This document shows, piece by piece, positions 1 through 13,700 of a stretch of 64,000 nt of DNA (the first letter of the stretch is position 1; the number at the start of each line of letters is the position of its first letter). Source of the DNA: Heliocidaris erythrogramma (taxonomy: Eukaryota > Echinodermata > Echinoidea > Camarodonta > Echinometridae); contig CM046867.1 of assembly GCA_025617745.1 (NCBI GenBank), forward strand, positions 23,877,205 to 23,941,204, written 5' to 3'. The notes under the pieces were generated by a model. It was not told where the DNA came from. It was given only the letters and a program-made list of their open reading frames with translations, and ran no database searches. The translations under genes and the position numbers were made by a program.

Positions 1-46
1 GGAGGAGGAGGGGGAGGAGGAGGAGGGGGAGGAGGAGGAGGGGGAG

Positions 47-84
<38 letters not shown>
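1..84. repeat. GGA/GA purine-rich simple repeat
   Basis: Starts at the window edge with (GGA)n-like units and runs into a (GA)n tract ending near 84. Low-complexity intronic sequence upstream of the first visible exon. Bases 85-320 that follow are plain AT-rich intron. Confidence 0.95.
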
Positions 85-89
<5 letters not shown>

Positions 90-319
90 AAGTTTTGTAC
101 TTATAATTGACATGTTCTAAACAAGAAATAGACTTTCTACAAAATTCTAAAAATTGTGGCTAATATCCCATAAATCAGGTACCTCAAAAACGACAATTTC
201 TTCCAGCAAGTTTGCAAATGTACAATTTGAAGTTGAAAATTAGGCCACGAAGTGTGTAAAATTTCAGAGAAATTTCGACTTATTACTCACTAATTTTCAG
301 CACGTATAGGCTAAATTGA

Positions 320-1150
320 GAGAATATGATTGAAGGCTTGCAAATTTCCAAACCTAGCTGATATCATACAAGGTTTGCAAATTTGTACTCATACCCAACA
401 TCAAGGTTTGTAAATGTTCACATTTTTCCAACATCAAGGTTTGTAAATGTTCACATTTTTCCAGCATCAAGGTTTGTAAATGTTCACACTTTTCCAGCAT
501 CAAGGTTTGTAAATGTTCAAACCTTTGCAGCATCAGGGTTTGTAACTTTTTGAACCTTTCCAACATCAAAGTTTGCAAATTATTTAACCTTTCCAGCATC
601 GAGGTTTGTAAATTTTTTAACCTTTTCAACATCAAGGTCTGAAAATTTTCAAACCTTTTCAACATCAAGGTCTGAAAATTTTCAAACCTTTTCAACATAA
701 ATGTTTGCAAATTTTCAAACCTTCCCCACATCAAGGTTTGTAAATTGTGGAACCATTCCAACATCAAGGTATGTAAATTGTCAAACCTTTCTGACATCAA
801 AAGTTTACAAATTTTCAAACCTTCCAAACATCAAGGTTTTGTAAATTTACGAACCCATCCATCATCAAAGTTTGCAAATTTTTAAACCTACCCACATCAA
901 GGTTTGTAAATTTGTAAACCATCCCAAAATCAAGGTTTGTAAATTTGTAAACCATCCCAAAATCAAGGTGTGTAAATTTGTTAACCTTCCCAAAATCAAG
1001 GTTTGTAAATTTATGAACCTACCCAGCATCATCGTTTATAAATATTTAAACCTGCCCAACATCAAGGTTTGTAAATTTTGTAAACCTTCCCCAAAACAAG
1101 GTTTCTAAATTTGCGAATCTACCCAGCATCAAAGTTTGTAAATTTTTATA
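320..1150. repeat. 33-bp minisatellite, about 25 units
   Basis: The unit begins CAAGGTTTGTAAATTTT and ends CCCAACAT, with a 33-bp period. Because 33 is divisible by three, open frames run through it on both strands: a minus-strand frame of 157 codons (354-827) with an 11-residue period and a plus-strand frame of 78 codons (872-1108). Divergence among units is mostly substitution, with more T in the first half. I regard it as non-coding intronic satellite. An AT dinucleotide run (about 1148-1161) closes it. Confidence 0.93.
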
Positions 1151-1390
1151 TATATATATATAAAGAAAGTGTTCTGCGTCGGTTTAGGTAAACTATACGT
1201 AGAAAAGACAAATATAAATTAAAAAACCGTAGAGATGGCAATTATCCGATATTTCGGGCATAGCCCTTTGTCAAGGAAACTATATATATGTAATGTGAAA
1301 GGAAATGAGAGAATAATGGATGCATAACTTAAATCAAAGTTCCCCAGAGCTGTCCTCCCTTTTTGAAATATTTGTAAAGGTTGAAAAAAT

Positions 1391-1461
1391 GTCTCCGCCG
1401 GGAATCGAATCCGGGTCATTGGCTTAGAACGCCAATGCCTTAACCACTAGACCACGGAGAC
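1391..1461 (-). tRNA. tRNA-Arg (anticodon TCT)
   Basis: A 71-nt cloverleaf on the minus strand. The acceptor GTCTCCG pairs fully with CGGAGAC; D stem GTCT/AGGC; anticodon stem TTGGC/GCCAA fully paired around loop GTTCTAA (anticodon TCT); T arm with TTCGATT loop and one A-C mismatch at the closing pair. An A-box (TGGTCTAGTGG) is present, and six T residues follow the 3' end on the minus strand (1384-1389), which fits a Pol III terminator. It lies antisense in a NUP98 intron. D-arm sequence resembles tRNA-Glu/Asp, so identity rests on the anticodon. Confidence 0.82.
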
Positions 1462-1582
1462 GGGTCAGTGGTTTCGGCGACGCCTGATTCAATTGACCGA
1501 CAGATTGACAAATCTTTAACCCTATTAATTAAATTCTAATGCCCATCCCTCCTTCCTTTTCCCATCAAAATGTCGCCTGCAG

Positions 1583-1733
1583 GGTGGTTTATTTGGAAAG
1601 TCTACACCCAACTTTGGAACCCCAGCCAGCCAGACAGGACTGACCCTTGGAACCAATACAGGGACTGGAGGTCTGTTTGGAAGTACCAGCAAACCAGGGC
1701 TTTCATTAGGAACGGGAACAGGTACAGGATTTG
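1583..1733 (+). CDS. NUP98: NUP98 exon (window exon 1), FG repeats
   Basis: Codes for residues 1-50 of the visible fragment. It reads as GLFG-type repeats ([21 protein letters not shown]) rich in G, T and S. The acceptor is a pyrimidine-rich tract ending CTGCAG and the donor is GTGAGT. It enters in phase 0 and leaves one base into a Gly codon. Its start at GGT fits the frame of all later exons. Confidence 0.93.
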
Positions 1734-4700
1734 GTGAGTGGAAACATTCACATCAAGTAGTCACTCTTTCTCATTCTTTCTTAAAAGAAGACACCACTGG
1801 CAAATTTTGAAAAAATATGTTGTTCTGCATGTCCCTAGGAACTAATCAGTATCGAAATTGTAATTTTTGAACAGCCTACACGTGCGTATATTTTGATATA
1901 AAAAGTATGTTTTTGCCACTGTCGATACGCAAATTGGCTCGTGTCGGCCAAAGCTGTCACATCATTGCAGCACTTTGAGTTTCCACCACAATGCGTGTGC
2001 GTTACGCGTCCGTAAAAGCAGACGATAGCGCATATAGCATGCATACATATTCGTGGAGTTGCAAAAATGCCGTTGTGCCAAGCAATTTACAGTTCGAATC
2101 GTCGTGAAATTGTCCCGTAAAATCCTTTTTTGCCATCCCTGATCCGAAGAAGGATAGAGAAAGGTGTGCTGTATGGATAAGGAACATTGGAACAACCAAA
2201 TTCAACGTCAAAACGTACATTTATTCCCGTTTTCGAGTGGTCTGTGAAGACCATTTTGACGTTTTGGCGTTCGAGACCAACCTACAAGCCGTGTGCCTGG
2301 GATACAAACCCAGGAAGCTGCTAAAGCCAGACGCTGTACCAACCATATTCTCCCACAAAATCTTTACAAGCAAGCAATCTTTCTTCGCCCAGAAAATCCC
2401 TCATTCATCTCCTTAGCTTAGATTACAAGCTTATTGAAGAATGTGATCAGATTTTACTTGAAGATTAACCAGGAATTTATGTTAATGTCGTACTTGCTAT
2501 CTATATCGCGAACGTAAGAACGTAAACAATGCAGCTTGCTGCATTAGCTTTCCGCGCGTGCCTTAAAGTACACGCGTTAATGGGAAGCACGTACGAACGA
2601 TCACAAACAGTAGTGCCAATTTTAATTTTATTAATTCAATAAATTGTGAAAAATTTTTGCTAAAGCACTTTATTTTTTCAGCAGATAATAGTCAAAAATA
2701 CCAAAAACTGAAAAATGAATAACATTTTCTTTTTGTCATATATACATAATTGTCTCACAATTTTATAGGCGCTGTGAAAGCGATCTGTGTATTGCTCCAA
2801 ATCAGCATTACCGTGATTTGCCGTGGTAAAACCAGTAGTGCTGCAGTGACGTAAAGGATTTTTGCGGCTCGTACGAGTAGATATTGTAATATTTATTTTT
2901 TAAAAATCGAGATCTATGATTTTATCGACCTGAGCGATGAGTTTTTTGGTCAATCTGACTAGTTTTATAACATTAAAAATTGTAAAAGTGCTAAAATTTG
3001 TCAGTGGTGTCTTCTTTTAAAATATCCAGGATAATAAGTAAGTCTTGTTCACATATGATGCAAGAAACCATTGTATTTTTTCATGTGTATTACGAACGGC
3101 AAGTAGGAATTTACAAAAGTAGCTGAGCTAACAAAGGTCCTTCATGTACAGACTTATCTACTTTCGAACCACTGCATTTCATGCCACGCAACAAGTCTTG
3201 CGCGTCTTATGATGCCAGGTTCACGTGACCTTTTATGATCTTGTGTCAGCCCACAAACGGAGGATTTCTAAGTTTTGTGTACAAAATGATAGGAAACTAC
3301 ATTTCGTCATGTTCCTCACTTTTAATTTCTGCCTTAAAATGTAATTATGATCTATTCTAACTGAATATTGGTTCATATAATACTCTGAAACAGCAGCTTT
3401 AAAAAGAAATTAAACAGTTAAAGTTGAAAAAAAAGAAATACATAAGAAATTAGTAAAACAATAGAATACATAAGAATTTTATTTCATTTAATTTAATTAT
3501 TCTTCACATTAAAATTGAAATCACTTTCAAAAATTGTTCTTATGCAATAATGTTTTAATGGATTAGAAAGAAGTTCTTGCATTAAATTCTCCAATGCCTT
3601 TTTTACTTGATTATCAAGGGGGACCACTTTCAAATACAGTTTCTGACTTAAAATCCATTCTTTATAGATGCACATGTCTTGATGCTATTTTTAGTATGTG
3701 CGATAGCATTTTATTTCGCAATTATCGGTCCACACTATCAATTTATTTAATCTAGTTGTTTTTGAAGGCAGTTTTAGTACCATAACTCAAAGAGCATTAT
3801 GTTTTCTCTAACTTGGCCCATGTATGCATATGCATACCTGCCAACTCCCCTGTTTTGGACGGAGTTTCTCAGTCTGTCAGATTTTTAAGAGGCAAAAAAA
3901 CGGAATACTCCGTCTTTCTGTTTCCCAGAAAAAAAAAAACGAAACTCAAGCTAAAAAAAACTATTTGCAATTGCGCAAGAACAAATTAAGCACCACCGAA
4001 TACAAGCCACTGGAGACAGGCTCCGCCATGCATATTGCTCGTGCACAGCGCGCGTAAATTCCTGTGCGAGCTCTCGCCAAGTATCTCTAAGTCCCTCCCC
4101 GAGCTGCTCTCGGAGATGTGTGTGTGTTATGTATGGTGAGTAGGTGAGTATCGCAGCAGATTTTTATACCGCACATGTGACAATCCATCACGTTGCAAAA
4201 CGGAGCGAGACTGGTATACTGTTTTCATCACGAGTGGGTAATGCACATAACCAAACATCGCGTGTGATACGTGGCAACATTCAAACAGACTGGTGATGGT
4301 GTTCAACGTTACTTGTGCACTACCTTGTATCGGTATGTACGCCCAATATATGGTTCCATTCAGTGCAATCACACGTGTGTGCCATTGGTGTGTGCATATA
4401 TACACGCAATGAGTGCCGATCGGATCGTGAATGTTTACGAAATGCTCGCTGTGTGTGTGAAGTTTGTTTGTTGTGAATAACGCCGAAAATTTTTGGAATC
4501 AAGTAGTTTTTTTGTTCTTCATCAAGTTTTTCATCATGGAGAAAGGAAAAAAAAGTTGTTCAGAAGTATAAGACAGAATATCGCGAGAAGTTTCCGTGCA
4601 TAACTCGATCTACGAAGGGGGCGGGGGCATCAATTGAGTGCTTTGATGACTTGTAAGCTGTCTATGGAGAGCAAAGACATGAAATGCTACTCTGTCACTT

Positions 4701-7700
4701 ATTCTAATCAATAGCTTAAAGACCTCAGCCTGACCCATAACAACCATATATTGACGTAAAGCTTAGTAAACAAAGAATATAATTACCCTGGGTATTCATA
4801 AATTTTCGTCTCCGTTTATCCATAAAAAATAAAAAAGATAATTTTTTTTGGTCCGCCCCCTCCCTATGGCGTAACAACAGAGGAAACTGCAGGGGGTCGC
4901 TAGACGTGTGACGACATGTCATGTATACAGCTCCGAGTGCGTCTACACGATATGTCGTCATCAAATTTTCACCCCCCGCAAAGTAGCGTTCCTCAGAGAC
5001 GGGGCCCTCGTCAGAAAAACCACCGGGGCTCAACATTCGGGACGCTGTTACACATTCCACATTTGCTTGCCATAAATTATTGTAACCATACAGTTTACAG
5101 TATACCCAATAGTGCACTCCACAGAGCTTATAATGCAGGAGCTTTAGGGGCGGGGGGGCATTACCATGACTACCTTCTGAACCTCTGCCATGGCTTGGCA
5201 CTTTGACCCCCAGTTGCGGGACGCTGCAGACGCCGCGCTCGCATGACTCGGTTTTTTTACTTTCCAATGTTGGCAGATATGTGTATGTGAGGGACGATGA
5301 AGGAATTAGATTTCAAGGTCAAAGTTCAAAGGTCATAAAGGTCATTATATACATAAAAATGGTTTGTGATGTATGGAGTCTAGGCCTACCTATTTTAGAA
5401 ATTTCAAGGGGCCACGCTAATAGATATAAAATATCTATTTCCTTGGTGTATGGTAAGTTTTTTATTTGTACAGGATGAAAATGAAATGAAATAAATTTTC
5501 TGTCTCCTGTGCTTTTTAAGTGAAAAGATTTGTAATTTTGTTTGACCAGTCCTTTTTAGAGTGTACATGTATGCCATACATTTCCAATTTGGTGATGGCG
5601 GAGGCATAAATTCCGACCGCGCGCAATCGAAGATTCATCTACATGTAGTTCATTGATATTTTGGTATAACATTAATGCTTACTGTACTGGGGGGGGGGGG
5701 GCTCCCAGACCCCGCCCAGTACGGTAAAGGTTGAACAAAGACAAATACATTTTTTTTTTAAAACATAGTAATATGATACTTTAACTTGGAGCTTTTTATG
5801 ATATTTCTTCCAAGCATTTTCGGATAGATTCATGCCTAATCCAACAACTACCATTTTTTCCTGGACAATGTTTAACATTATCTCAAATTTTGTAAGGTAC
5901 AACAGGTTTTGGGACCGGCGCTGGTACCGGGTCTAGTCTGTTTGGAAGCAACAAGGGCACCACTGGATTTGGTACCTCAGGACTGTCTGGAGGTACCTTT
6001 GGTGGCAACCTGGGTTCCACCTTTGGTGGGGGCACCTCTGGTTCCCTCTTTGGAGGTAACAAGCCAGCAGGATTGGGTACTGCATTTGGAAATACAGGTA
6101 ATTGATCAGAAGTTGTGTAAGTTTACAGTGGTTGAAGGATTGTGATTTTTTTTTTTTTTTTTTTTTTTTCGTGGGGGGGGGGGGGGTTCATACAAAGGGT
6201 GTCGTTATAAACCATTGTTTATTAACCATTTGAATTCCAATTCAAAATATTACATGGGATTATTTACATGAATCATGATTTATATCGGTTTGGAATGGTT
6301 CCAATTAGTTTATGCTCCTTTTGCAAAAGGGAAGAAGAAACATTGTCACATATTTCGAGAATGTGAACATATCCAGTTGCGATGGGAAATCATGGGTAAT
6401 GTGCTGAACTTGCCAATTTTAAAGGAATTAAACTGGGAGAGAATTTTATTTGGTGTGACTTTTTGGCGATGTGGGGAAAATGTATTGAAAAATTTATTGA
6501 ATCATGTAATAATATTTGCTATTTCAATGAAGGAAGAGAAATATACCTGCTAAGAGCAAAGAAGTGAGAGAAATATTGGTAGGAAATCAAGTTGAAGATA
6601 AAATATAGCACAAGATCGTAACACCCTGTCATTACACTTAAAGAAATGGGAAGCTTTTGATGTCAGATGAAGGAAGGAGTCTTTTTGATGCGAAGTGCAA
6701 TGGATAAAATATGTTAAGAACTTTAAATTGATTGTACTTCTCTCCCTCCCAAAGGAGTTTGCTTTAGTTTTTATCATGACATTGGTTGTCTGCAGATTCT
6801 TACGCTTATTGCAGTCATGGAGTGCGAGGAGGAGCACTCAGGTTTTGGGTGGGGAAGGGGGGGGGCTGGCTGGCTGGAAGGGGTGAGGTATTGTGTTGGG
6901 ATGTGCAGGTATGTCTATCTTTCTCTCTCCAGCACACACATTGGTCTTGTGAAGATGTGCAAGACATATTTTTTGAATGTGTCGGTGCCATGGCAACGGC
7001 ATATTATGGCAATAAATCAGGAAAATATTGCGGATCAAACAACTTCCTCATTTTTTTCAAGCAATGCTCATGAAATTAGGCACACATTGTTCTTGTGGTA
7101 AAGATGTGCAAGACATATTGTTTGAATGTGTGGCAAACTGCGTTGCCATGTGTCAAGAAATAACCTCTTTTTTTTTTTAACTGATACAAATAGACTCAAT
7201 AAATGAGATTGAGACAAATGTAAAATTATATTTTAATTTTAATTATTCAGGTTTCCTTTTCTTTTGATTTTCGGTCTTTAGTAACACGTGTTGAAATATA
7301 AATCATATACTATGGTGAATTGATCAGATAACATCATACATAAATTATCTTATTAGAATAAAAGACGATTCATCTTGGATGTATAGGCCTATATCGTCTG
7401 CCCCTACCTAGTCAACCGTCTTGCCAATCCTGTCCATGTCTCTTGACTGCCCCCTGCTGGACGTCACGCCGACTCGACCCCTCAATTAGCCTCCGCCAAT
7501 AGCGCCGTCCCCAGTCAGAGTCCCTTGGCGCCTCCCTTTGGTTGACTAGCATCGATGCGACTCTAGATCGAGATCGAGTTCCTCTCATGTGAGAACTGTT
7601 TAACGGGCAGTTGGAACTCGCATCTCGTGACGAAGATTTACCCCCAGAGAAAACGTAATTCTGCCCTAACTGAGATGTGACATACTGACTAGCTTAAAAG

Positions 7701-10700
7701 TGTTCTCCTCTAATTTGTGCCTTTATTTATACCCTTTCCTAACTGAGGAAAATCTGTACGAGCGGAAAAACATTACAATACTAGATATTTCTATTTCTAT
7801 AAAAGACTTCCTAAAATGTGTCCTAACGGAAAACATTACAATACCAGGTATTCCTATTCAAACCTATAAACATAATACCGTCTAGACAGAGGACTGTTAG
7901 AAATACTACTGTCATTCAAACTAAATGGCTTGCACAAGCTTCAACTGACATACAATGGCAATAGCCTTACTGCTATGGATAAATAAATTCAATTTGCAAT
8001 TAATTAACCTACATGTCACGATCTCGTGACTTTCTATTTCATACCTTGTCTGATAGATTACAAAAAGAATAAAAATAAATTTCCTTTCTGACACCATGGT
8101 AGCGACATATGGCAATAAACGGGAAAATATTGCAGATCAAACCACTTCCTCCTTATTTTTGGTGCAATGCTCACAAAATTTGGCACACACATTGGGGCGG
8201 GGGTATTAATCACCTTAAGTGATGTTCTATGACAGTCGAGGGGCATAGCACAGTTGCAAGACCACCAAGGGCCATGGTTTTAACTGTGACGCGGAAAAGA
8301 AGCAGTCAACATTTGTTTTATATACTGCATCCTTCTCTAGCTCAAAAATTAATTTAAAGACAGATGAAATACGTTACCATAAAGTATCTCATCGATCGTT
8401 CTTTCGAAATTTTGTTTGGTGTACATGGTATGGTGCCGGCCGTGCGCCCACATAGCCATACACTGTAGCTAAGCGCGCATTGCATTGTACTGTACACGCA
8501 TTGTATTGCATTGTACACGCGAGTAGAACTATGCCCGGTCAATATATTTCATGGTACCGCCCGGCAGTCCGGAATGAATTTCATGACCGCAAATTTGACC
8601 AATCAGAGGCCTAGAATCTAGACATGGTGTATATAATGATGTTTTTACCTTATACTTTATTTAGTGAAAAATATAAAATAAAAGCACAAATAAACAACTA
8701 TGCCTAGTATACTGCCAGAAAAAACAGGACCATACACCTGCATGTACACATACACATACAGAAAACATTGTGCACAGGGGGTGGAAAATACATTTAGCAT
8801 ATCACATGCAATCTCTGACATTGTCAAACCATACCTACAAGCTTTGGATGTCATCCCTCAGGGTCTTTTGGTGGAGGACTCGGGGGCACGACAGGTCTGA
8901 CTGGTGGAGGACTAGGAGCCGCTCCAGGGCTAGGAGGGTAAGTATTTGATGAAGACTTAGATTAAGAATAGATTTATCATTATTGTACACTTTGACTTCT
9001 TGAAAGAATACATGGCTGTTGTTCCAATTCTGATTTAAAAATTCAAGTCCTGTCTAATCCATTCTGAATGTGTCTGGAAACAGGTCATTATGGACAAGAA
9101 TTTTACTTTCAGTATTTGGATTTTTAAAAAATGTAAGTCCAAGTAAAATATATATCTAGTATCTTTCTTTTTCAAATTTTAGTAAAAACCTATTGGGGGA
9201 GGGTCCTGCACAAGTCCTGTGGAATCATTCTCAACACAAGTTTCATTAGTTTCTGTCTTAGTGTTTCAGAGGCATTAAACAAGTCCAGTTTGGTTTACTT
9301 TGTTATCTAGATTTCCTCAGAGATTTCTTTATTTCATGTTGAATAAAAAAAATTAAAAAAATTAAAAATGATACAGATGGCATAATGTTCTATTTCATTT
9401 CCAGTCAACAAGCCAATGTAGATCAGAACAGTCAAGTTCAACAACAGTTGATGACACTCTTCAACTCACCATATGGAGATAACCCTCTCTTCAAGAACAT
9501 TCTAGTGGTTAGTCAACAAATGCACTTTGTTGTGCAACTTGTGTAAGGGCGTAAATGCGTTGGGGCCTTCTGCTAAATGCAGATGATTGATTGATGACAC
9601 TATCAGCAGAAGGTTGTTAGCCTTGAAATATCTGTAACTTCAAAAGTAACTGTGCTTATTTGATACATTTTTACCAGGAATTTTCCTTATGGAATGTGCC
9701 AATCTGCCAGCCATACAATGACTTGGTAAGGTATACCCAGAGTTCTGGCCAATGCACAAGATATTTTGATTTAGTGGTATTGATGTGCACAGATTTAGTG
9801 ACTCACTGAACATTTTACCCATTTGCCTCAAAATTGGGTATTACTGAATTTCCTTTGTAGTGATCATGGATTGTATCTGTTTTAGGGCTGTATCAAAATA
9901 TCATTTTTTAAAGGTTTTATTAACAAAATGCTTTCCCTTCTTTTTTTAATGGTGCATGCTCTAATCTGGGTGTTAATTTGTCATTATTATAAATTTAAGC
10001 GATTAATGACTTTCAATAAAATTTTGTTAAGCAACTTTCTTTTGTGTCACAAATCAAAGGGATATTCAGTGAAATCTTGCAGTTGTACTTTACAATCACC
10101 CTAACTGTTCAAATTGTTATCTATTTGATTGTGTTTCTATTCAAGGATTCTGACAAGAAAAAAGATGTCCTGCCTGGCAGTTCTGCTCAAAAGTCACTGA
10201 GCTCCCCTTCACATTATAAGGTAAGTGAAAGTCCATATAACAATATCTTGCAGTCATGCTGTAGAAAATCACAGCAGTAAGAATTCATATTTTCATTAGC
10301 AATTGAATCATAAAAATAAAAACGCAATAAATCTGATTGATTAAATTGTACAGGTGTCTGCCAGACCAGGAGCTAAGCTGCGACCTAAGCTACTGCAAAG
10401 AGGTGCTGGAAAGGTAAGGAAAAAGCTGATTCTTTGATACTCAACCAGGTATGGGTGAAAATCTTTACTGACACTTCATCTGAGAAAGCGTGAAATTATA
10501 TGTGGAAATCAGCATTGTTGTGAAGAAGGGCAAATCAATCATCATTTAGTGATTTACCTATTGACAAATTGTTTGTATAGGCAGAAATAGTGTAGAATGA
10601 ATGCTGGTCATGTGAACTACTATAAATTTTTAGTTGTATCCCCCGAACTAATGATACTATGGATTTGGCATTGTCGCGCCGTCCGCCGCAGAGATTTTCT

Positions 10701-13700
10701 TGTGAGCACTCTACTGGCTGCAGTTTTTGTCGGATCACCTTCAAATTTCACATGGAGGTGCATTTTGGTAAGATGAAGACGTCTATTGTTTTTGGTGTGG
10801 GTGGAGTCATCGTTGCCATGGTAACCATATTCTTAAAAGAAATAGTAAAGACTTTCTTGTGAGCACTCTACCGGCTGCAGTTCAATTTCAAAAAAACTAA
10901 AAATGAAAAAAGTACAAAAAGGTCAAATTTGTCACCAGTGATACCCGAGGTCCCAAACTGCCACTTTTTCCATTTCAATCACAACATTGATTCAGATGGG
11001 GGATGGGTGACGGGGTTCGGGGGATACATGTACTCGGACTGGTCCCCCCTCCGAGTGCTCTAGTTGTTAATGATACTGTAGGTGCCTTTTGCATAGCAAA
11101 TTTCTGATTCAATGAATATATATTGCTCAAAGAAGGTAATTACATGTATATAGTCATCAGTGTTGTATCCGAGGCCGGCTCAGTCGAGACCGAGACCAAG
11201 ACCGAGACATGGCCATTCCGAGACCGAGATCGAGACCGAGACCACTAAACACGTACATTGTATTTTTTTAAACGTGTTGAATTTACTATGACCTTTTTGT
11301 GTCTTTTTTCAGACCTTTTAATTGTTCAGTTAGTATTTGGGCATGATTTTTTCTGTATTCTTCCCCTGCATTTTTAGAAATATAAATGTTGAAAAATGGA
11401 ATTAAGCATTATTAAGGCAAGCAAATTAGCGTTAATACAATCAAGAGTCAAGACATTTACAGACTTGTCACTGCACCTTTATTTCTCCTTCAACATCCTG
11501 ATAAATACAATTTAAAAAATGATGTATTGGCTATTGACGTTACATTTCCAAGTAAAAAGCTCTCAATGTTTTCATATCAGCAGGAAAATTAAGTCATCAA
11601 GATCATAAATCTCCTATTACACAGTATCTACTACATGTAGCTCCAAAAACATGAAAACTTTCTTTATATAATAATGTATTTAAACCCCTTCATTATACTA
11701 TAAGTACTGTACGTACTGTAAAAGTTACCTAACTGCAGTTAAATGGCAATGAACACCAAGGAAACACTGCCATAAAGCAACCCATACAGTATAGGTATGG
11801 CATAGAACAATCAAACAATGTGATATTATAATCACGGTACAGGACAGTATCCCTTTTACAGACATCAATCTCATCCTTAAACAATGCAAGTAACTGGTAT
11901 CTGACAGTAGCATGCAGTGCTGTGCTTTGCGTTGCGACGGCGGAATTGCAATATCTGAATATTGAGCGCGCATTTCCACTACTTACGGGCAGAGTGTTCA
12001 CTCTTATATTACGGTAGCTGATTAAAAAGTCATTTTCAACACTGACAATGACCGCGTTTGTTGCTGTCTCGATCCAAGACATCTGAGACAAGAGGCGTCG
12101 AGGCCAAGGAATGCAATATTCAGCCTCGAGGAGGAGGCCAGTCTTGAGGCATACAAGTCTGATAGCCATTAACATATTATACTTGTGGACCTGTGGACTC
12201 ACTTTTTTTTTTGTCATTTGATGTAGATATCAATGAAAATGTATTAGATAAAGAATCACAAGTTTGACAAATAATTAACAATTTATCTGAATATGGTGTA
12301 GATTATTGAAATGCCAAATCATTTAATATGTTATCTTTAACAGTAATATTTTCATAGAAACGTAGAATCAGTGTGATAATTTGTGCTTTATTTCTTTTCC
12401 AGGCCAAGTTGTTTGATGGCCTAGAAGAAGAAGACAATACACTCAACTCAGAGACATTTGTTACGAGACGAAGTATCAAGAAACTGGTCATCAAGAACAA
12501 GACAAGCCAAGACGTAAGTCATTGAGATATTTCATCTGTTGAGAGCCAGAAGGGCATTGACTCATATAATTCAACACAAAGTTAACACCCTTGTAGCTGA
12601 CAACTTTTCCTGTAATCTTTTTGTACATGAATCTATTTTTAGATGTTGGAAGAAACACATACTGAGTAATTACAAGCAAAGTTTAACTTAAAATGGAAAA
12701 ATGCAGCTTGAAATGCAAATTGTTATTTTTGGGAAAAGTATTTAGTTTAGCGTGTATCTTTTTTTGTTAATATGCGATCCAAGTCACTCTTAACTAATTT
12801 TGCATCATTTAATTCAAATTAAAACAGTGCCTATAACCTGTAAAGTCTAGCAATATGTCATTTGTTGGCATATTCATTTCTTCCCAGACATGTGTCAGGG
12901 AAAAAAAACAAAACCTCTTTTCACGGTACTCTGAAACCGAAAAATACTTGTATCTCAAAAAATACTCAACCATTTGCAGTGAAAATTGATATGAAGCACA
13001 ATATCACCATTTCCTATGTACTCCAGAATTTTTATGATTTTTAAGGCCCAAATAAAGGAGATAAAAGAAGGTGAAATTTTGAGGATTTTTGCTCCACTCT
13101 CAGCACAGTGCCTCGGTAGCCATTAGGGATTCAAAAGCTTTTCCGACTTTACGAGGAGTTAATTGCAGTGTAGGGCCGTGCCTGCTTGGTACTAATATGT
13201 ATCACCATAGAAAGACAATCTGATTTGAATGTGGGGTACGTAGGTCAAAGGTGATAGGGGTCAATCCTGAAATTGCAGGTTTTAACCTTGTTAACGTCAT
13301 ATTTCAAGAACCATTTGATCCAGTAACTTCAAACTTGGAACTAATATGCATCACCATACCAGTTAATAAACTCAAACCACAGTGAGACGAACTGATTAGA
13401 TTTTTGTTCATGCAGGTCACAGGTGACAGGTCATAGAGGTCATTATACAGGTGTATGTGAAATTTATGGGTTTTTTTACCTTTGTTATCACCATATCTCG
13501 ACTATTTTGTATTCATCACTAGTGATCAGAATTTTGGGTTATAAGGTGTAAGATCAAGAGGTGAATTAACATGTAATTGAGGCTTTTTATTCTGGTTCAA
13601 TCAAAATTTAAAATATGAATGTGCGATATATTTCTGATCTCGCAAGGGCGGAGGCATAAGGCATAGTCAAGAATTCATCTAGTTTCTATCTCTCTTTTAA

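Noticed and set aside
354-1108. Open frames of 157 and 78 codons with an 11-residue repeat
   Set aside because: They lie in the 33-bp minisatellite, on opposite strands, and arise because the period is a multiple of three; there are no other coding signs.
320-1150. Possible CRISPR-like repeat array
   Set aside because: Units are contiguous with no unique spacers, in an animal intron.
4725-5267. Minus-strand open frame of 180 codons
   Set aside because: No recognisable motif, and an opposite-strand frame of similar quality overlaps it; likely chance within the intron.
11159-12045. hAT-like element from CAGTGTTG to CAACACTG
   Set aside because: The ends match over only eight bases and no 8-bp target duplication is present.
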